Shown here piece after piece: positions 63,429-64,000 of a stretch of DNA of 64,000 nucleotides. Location of the stretch: contig NZ_CAKZHV010000058.1 of assembly GCF_936927845.1 (NCBI RefSeq), forward strand, positions 186,001-250,000, in the 5' to 3' direction. The notes beneath the pieces are model-generated. The model did no database searches. It saw only the letters and a list, made by a program, of their open reading frames with translations, and was not told where the DNA came from. A program made the position numbers and the translations under genes. How positions within the stretch are numbered: the stretch's first letter is position 1; each line of letters starts with the position of its first letter. The stretch comes from an uncultured Sphingomonas sp. (GTDB taxonomy: Bacteria > Pseudomonadota > Alphaproteobacteria > Sphingomonadales > Sphingomonadaceae).

Positions 63429-64000
63429 CTTCCCTACTTCTCGGCACGACCGGCGCCGGTAAGACAACCGCCCTACGCAAGACCATCGCACAGATCCGGC
63501 AGCGCCAAGACAGTGCCGTCGTGTTCGATCTGACGGGGGCATATGTCGAAGCCTTCTACGACCCCGAGCGCGATACAATCCTGAACCCGATGGACGCGCG
63601 TTGCCCGGCCTGGTCGATCTTCAACGACTGTCGGACGTACAGCGAGTTCACGGCCGCTGCCGCCGCCCTCATTCCGTCCGATGGCGGCTCGTCCGAGCCC
63701 TTCTGGGCGCTCGCCGCGCGGACCCTATTCATCGAGATGTGCATGAAGCTCATCGAGAAGAAAATGACCACGAACCAAGCGCTGGCCGACAACCTCATGA
63801 CGGCCGACCTGAAGCAGGTTCACAAGCACCTAGCCAAGACGATCGCCGACCCTCTGACGGCGCCTGAAGCCGCCCGCATGGCGGAGTCGATCCGCGCCGT
63901 CTTCAACACCAATGCGCAGGTCCTACGCTTCCTCCCCGACGAGGGGCGCACCTACTCGATCAAGGACTGGATGACCGGCGACAAGAAGCCCGGTTCGATC
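63428..64000 (+). CDS. traD: TraD-type conjugative coupling protein, 5' truncated, 3' beyond window
   Basis: Type IV secretion DNA-transport ATPase. The readable part begins with Walker A LLLGTTGAGKTTALRK and continues VVFDLTGAYVEAFYDPERDTILNPMDARCPAW, ALIPSDGGSSEPFWALAARTLF and SIRAVFNTNAQVLRFLPDEG, all typical of F/SXT-type TraD. The normal 180-200 residue N-terminal membrane part is absent: sequence before about 63430 in this frame does not resemble TraD. The frame stays open to the window end. It is most likely a truncated, perhaps dead, copy at the edge of a former conjugative element; a start codon is not assignable. Confidence 0.75.

Overview
The window is high-GC chromosomal DNA of an alphaproteobacterium, most probably Sphingomonas or a close sphingomonad. 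The evidence is a split carotenoid pathway (crtI-crtY at the left edge, crtZ at 39.7-40.2 kb), a class I lysyl-tRNA synthetase, a ubiquinol-cytochrome c chaperone next to a DUF177 gene, a bacterial CDC48-type AAA ATPase, an alphaproteobacterial hemC-hemD-mitofilin cluster, RcnB-like and PilZ proteins, and third-codon positions that are almost all G or C. No rRNA, tRNA, CRISPR array or complete insertion sequence was recognised.

Layout. 0-2.3 kb: phytoene desaturase (cut by the window edge) and lycopene cyclase. 2.4-7.2 kb: pheS-pheT facing dnaN. 7.4-9.7 kb: an outer-membrane barrel protein, a histidine phosphatase and small proteins. 9.8-14.4 kb: gpsA-tsaD divergent from hemC-hemD-mitofilin. 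14.4-24.8 kb: housekeeping and accessory genes (DUF72, aldose epimerase-like, rpoZ, phospholipase D-like, methyltransferase, monooxygenase-MFS pair, CDC48-like ATPase, LysR regulator, cyclophilin). 25-30.4 kb: mgtE, DUF1489, small membrane proteins, DUF177 and cytochrome bc1 chaperone, BamE-like lipoprotein, RcnB-like protein. 30.7-36.7 kb: an NfrB/NfrA-like pair, a TauE-TIGR02186 pair and a HerA-like ATPase. 36.7-38.0 kb: a small lower-GC island with one lipoprotein of unknown function. 38.1-48.9 kb: prs, PilZ, crtZ, lysK, MFS, HDAC-like hydrolase, acylphosphatase, cyclophilin, MetX-like hydrolase, prfC. 49.1-51.2 kb: two tandem Tat-exported ferritin-like proteins. 51.7-57.5 kb: a complete Mrp-type Na+/H+ antiporter operon (A/B fusion, C, D, E, F, G) with every junction overlapping by 4 bp. 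57.7-60.9 kb: MFS transporter and two AraC-type regulators. 61-64 kb: a degraded mobile region with a TIR-domain gene, frame-disrupted fragments and a 5'-truncated TraD-type coupling protein running off the window.

The core genes are ordinary and well supported. The less ordinary parts are: a palindromic repeat family with one copy lying in frame inside pheS; a 101-bp direct repeat that starts inside the last codons of lysK; an intrinsic terminator with no upstream gene, which may mark a small RNA; the low-GC island with matching repeats at its ends; and the broken TIR/conjugation region at the right end. I found no convincing multi-gene system that I would call wholly new. The TIR/TraD end and the coding palindrome in pheS most deserve a second look.
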